Positions 62,003-64,000 of a DNA stretch of 64,000 nucleotides are shown one piece after another. Both the position numbers and the translations under genes were made by a program. The stretch is from Rossellomorea aquimaris (lineage in GTDB: Bacteria > Bacillota > Bacilli > Bacillales > Bacillaceae_B): NCBI RefSeq assembly GCF_008180865.1, contig NZ_VTEX01000001.1, positions 856,712 to 920,711 of the forward strand, written 5' to 3'. The notes under the pieces were generated by a model. That model was not told where the DNA came from and ran no database searches. It saw only the letters and a program-made list of their open reading frames with translations. Each line of letters opens with the position of its first letter. Positions within the stretch are counted from its first letter, which is position 1.

Positions 62003-62191
62003 ATGGGATTTTCCGATAAACTTAATAAAGTACTCAAGCTTGGTGACAAAATCGAGGTTATTTCAGGAGCAGAAAAAATAGACTGTGACGGAACATTTAT
62101 AAAAGCTGAAGATCACTATTTAGTATGGTCCAATGGTAATGGTGACGTTTTATTTACTCACCTGGATAGGGTAACGGTGAAAAAAGTATAA
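62003..62191 (+). CDS. Small LGDKIEV-domain protein (62 residues)
   Basis: A 62-residue protein. It has KLNKVLKLGDKIEVISG, GTFIKAEDHYLVWSNGNG and ends VTVKKV. AAAGGAGGAGG precedes the ATG at 62003; the longer frame to 61976 has no binding site. A terminator follows. It is the closest paralogue of the 68-residue protein upstream. Confidence 0.78.
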   Translation: MGFSDKLNKVLKLGDKIEVISGAEKIDCDGTFIKAEDHYLVWSNGNGDVLFTHLDRVTVKKV

Positions 62192-62212
62192 TCATTTTTG
62201 ATAAAAATTCCA

Positions 62213-62249
62213 GGGATAGTACTTTATTTGGGAGTACTATCCTTTTTTT
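62213..62249 (+). terminator. Terminator after the 62-residue gene
   Basis: GGATAGTACT and AGTACTATCC form a 10-bp perfect stem with a 9-base loop, then seven T. Confidence 0.85.
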
Positions 62250-62281
62250 GATTCAAGGTGCTTGTCCTAAAACTTATTAAT

Positions 62282-62320
62282 AAAACATTCTTTCCTTATT
62301 GATTAAAGGAAAGAACGTTC
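62282..62320 (-). terminator. Terminator of the kinase-like gene
   Basis: On the minus strand AACGTTCTTTCCTT and AAGGAAAGAATGTT form the stem, followed by TTATTAA. Confidence 0.7.
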
Positions 62321-62362
62321 TTGTATCTATGATATTTTAGTGAGGAACTTCATCATATGGAA

Positions 62363-62911
62363 CTACTTATGTTTCTTCCAAGCATCATGGAGCTCAGGAT
62401 TTAAATTCTTTACATTTTCCAGGAATGCGCCTGTTAAACCAAATTTCTTCATTCCTTTTAACAACTTCGTTGGAACAGGTGAGTCGGATGTAAATGCTCG
62501 CTTGTGATCAATCACTTTGAATTCACCATTTTCATCCATTAACATATGGCGAACCTCCGTATCCCATCGAGTAAAGCCTAATCGTTTAAATTCTTCTAAG
62601 ACGAATAATATTTTTTTAGTCATTTCTCCATCAATATAGCCGTGTCGTTTCATATGACGGGCAAGGGATATTCCTTGTACAAACTCCATGACAATGTAAT
62701 TATCACCAAATTCATAAAGACGAGGCATAATGGCCGATGTCTGACCTATCTTCATCGCTTCTAGTTCCCGTTGATGTGTTTCTTCCTTAAAGAAGTACTT
62801 AACAACTTTGTCCTCAGCTACCTTATAGATTTCCCCATCTTTCCCATCACCAATCATTTCAAAGGCTTCCAGGTCTTTCTTTGAAATTTTTCCGTTAAAA
62901 AAGTTCTCCAT
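62363..62911 (-). CDS. Protein kinase-fold protein (YrzF-like)
   Basis: A 182-residue minimal kinase. The Gly loop is IGDGKDGEIYKVAEDKVVKY with the Lys for ATP. The catalytic loop reads RWDTEVRHMLMD, where the usual HRD...N is changed, and IDHKRAF stands in place of DFG. The same changes are what I remember from B. subtilis YrzF, so they are a family trait and activity is possible. It lies between the LGDKIEV-domain genes and the collagen-like gene. GGAG precedes the ATG. Confidence 0.75.
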   Translation of the reverse strand: MENFFNGKISKKDLEAFEMIGDGKDGEIYKVAEDKVVKYFFKEETHQRELEAMKIGQTSAIMPRLYEFGDNYIVMEFVQGISLARHMKRHGYIDGEMTKKILFVLEEFKRLGFTRWDTEVRHMLMDENGEFKVIDHKRAFTSDSPVPTKLLKGMKKFGLTGAFLENVKNLNPELHDAWKKHK

Positions 62912-63141
62912 TGATCATCACTCCTTTACATGGTAGACTTTCACTTTTTTATATTGTATGGAAATAGATTCAGTTTCGTAACCGAGCAAAATGCTGAAAT
63001 TTCTTAGAACTTGGATTAAAATAATGCTTCTTAGCAAAGTGTGTTGTTTAGTAACATACGATCCAGGGGTTCAATCAATCAGAGTGCGCTTGATATAAAA
63101 ACTTCATAAATTTAATCGTATGAATTAAAGGAGGAATTATT

Positions 63142-63298
63142 ATGGGTAGTAGCAACTGTGCCAACAGCAAAATAAATGAGTTACGAAGAAGCAGGATGAA
63201 AAGGAGCAAAAGCTACTTCTGATAATCATGGCATGAAATTCCATCAAGAAATTGGACCAAAGGGAAGCAGCATTTCCAGTAACTCAAAGAAAAACTAA
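63142..63298 (+). pseudogene. Possible decayed small gene
   Basis: AAAGGAGGAATT precedes ATG and a frame starting MGSSNCANSKINE. It stops at 63222. Protein-like sequence continues in other frames: TKKQDEK, then GAKATSDNHGMKFHQEIGPK and an end SSISSNSKKN before a stop at 63298. Two frameshifts would join them. It resembles small hydrophilic spore-type proteins in composition only. Confidence 0.35.
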
Positions 63299-63620
63299 AG
63301 ATAATGAAAAAAGGAAGTTGTTAATAGTAAGCCTATTCTCTTTCTCTATTAATGAACAATAAAACCGAAGGAATGAAATAATCTCTTTAGTATTGATATA
63401 TCAAAAGCTGGCTCATCCTATAGCCTGACGCTTTCTCAGCAGAGGCTGCCATATTATAGTATTCTTCCAATATAATAGACTATCGTTTATTTATAGAACC
63501 ACAGGATGTTTGTCTACACGTACTATTCATATCTTTCATAAACTATAGTAATTCTGTTTAGTTATTCATCATTTGATTAATAGGATTAAAATATTGATAT
63601 ATGAAAAGTAGGTGAGTAAA
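63299..63620. other. Leader region of the collagen-like gene
   Basis: No gene seen. It holds two CATANNNTA matches, CATATTATA at 63450-63458 and CATAAACTA at 63537-63545. The second is listed as a promoter candidate. A weak ribosome binding site GTAGGTGAG precedes the TTG at 63621. Confidence 0.5.
63516..63545 (+). promoter_or_regulatory. Candidate sigma-K promoter of the collagen-like gene
   Basis: ACACG (63516-63520), a 16-bp spacer and CATAAACTA (63537-63545), which fits CATANNNTA. It is about 75 bases ahead of the TTG start. Motif match only. Confidence 0.4.
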
Positions 63621-64000
63621 TTGGGATCTAAAAGAGGTCATGATAAGGAAGACAAGCATAAAGTGTGTAAGAAAAAAAGCGAGAAAAGCAAAAAACGAGG
63701 AAAGCGAGTACCTCAAGAAGAGTTAGAACCCCAGGATGTCCAAGTAATTCAAGGTGAACAAAGGCTTCAAGGCGAACAAGGACCTCGAGGCGAACAAGGG
63801 CTTCAAGGCGAACAAGGGCTTCAAGGCGAACAAGGGCTTCAAGGGGAACAAGGGCCTCGAGGCGAACAAGGGCTTCAAGGCGAACAAGGGCCTCGAGGCG
63901 AACAAGGGCTTCAAGGGGAACAAGGGCCTCGAGGCGAACAAGGGCTTCAAGGCGAACAAGGGCTTCAAGGCGAACAAGGGCCTCGAGGCGAACAAGGACC
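63621..64000 (+). CDS. Collagen-like (BclA-type) protein, 5' part
   Basis: An open frame from TTG at 63621 runs off the window. The N-terminal 35 residues are lysine-rich ([28 protein letters not shown]). From about residue 49 there is a perfect G-x-y triplet array made of GEQ-GLQ and GEQ-GPR blocks, each six codons. DNA repeats of 18 bases are almost identical. Such triplet proteins form the hair-like nap of the exosporium in B. cereus-group spores. The C-terminal domain lies outside, so the type is not certain. Confidence 0.8.
   Translation, partial: MGSKRGHDKEDKHKVCKKKSEKSKKRGKRVPQEELEPQDVQVIQGEQRLQGEQGPRGEQGLQGEQGLQGEQGLQGEQGPRGEQGLQGEQGPRGEQGLQGEQGPRGEQGLQGEQGLQGEQGPRGEQG

Noticed and set aside
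63723..63995. Minus-strand open frame of 90 codons with [13 protein letters not shown] repeats
   Set aside because: It is the complement of the collagen-like triplet array; no ribosome binding site, and the composition is set by the other strand.

Overview
The window is about 64 kb of chromosome from a low-GC, endospore-forming member of the Bacillaceae (Bacillus/Rossellomorea type). The evidence is AGGAGG-type ribosome binding sites with many TTG/GTG starts, a tyrosine T-box in front of tyrS, a SpoIIP homologue, a CwlC-type mother-cell amidase, a CotS/CotSA-like glycan operon, a BclA-like collagen repeat gene, an FbpA-like protein and a CgoX/HemY-type oxidase. I see no rRNA, tRNA, CRISPR array, insertion sequence or prophage.

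Layout. 1-10.5 kb: housekeeping and stress genes. These are a YdgI-like nitroreductase with a YcnE-like monooxygenase, an extra RNase J, an O-methyltransferase, T-box/tyrS, an ArsR-controlled CSC-motif permease with a tiny cysteine-pair protein, a frameshifted GAF-STAS gene, a GNAT/pentapeptide-like fusion, a tandem ferritin-like protein and a decayed effector-binding gene. 10.5-25 kb: an acetate-type transporter, a possible type I toxin peptide, a SWIM/SNF2 ATPase, a TetR-controlled ABC exporter, a DinB protein, an MFS pump, and an RND pump facing its TetR gene. 25-33 kb: one 7.6-kb gene for a 2520-residue protein with about 23 tandem beta-sandwich repeats and no signal peptide. 33-51.6 kb: a sigma factor, an OpuC-like osmoprotectant importer, single enzymes, the amidase/glucosaminidase, SpoIIP, a VTT membrane protein and cgoX.

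51.7-64 kb looks like a spore-surface locus. A tightly coupled minus-strand operon encodes a PIG-L deacetylase, two GT4 glycosyltransferases that share an unusual N-terminal extension, an ATP-grasp enzyme, a CotS-like phosphotransferase and an NAD-sugar epimerase. Next to it are four proteins that share one short beta-rich domain I cannot name (core LGDKIEV). A YrzF-like kinase and the start of a collagen-like gene follow. With the giant repeat protein, the CwlC-like lysin and SpoIIP, the window is rich in late-sporulation functions.

The most unusual non-coding signal is a degenerate repeat built on TCGCCGNTAAAA. It occurs at three unrelated intergenic sites, and its core recurs every 20 bp with almost no slippage. 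All functions are read from sequence and memory of families; no database search was run.
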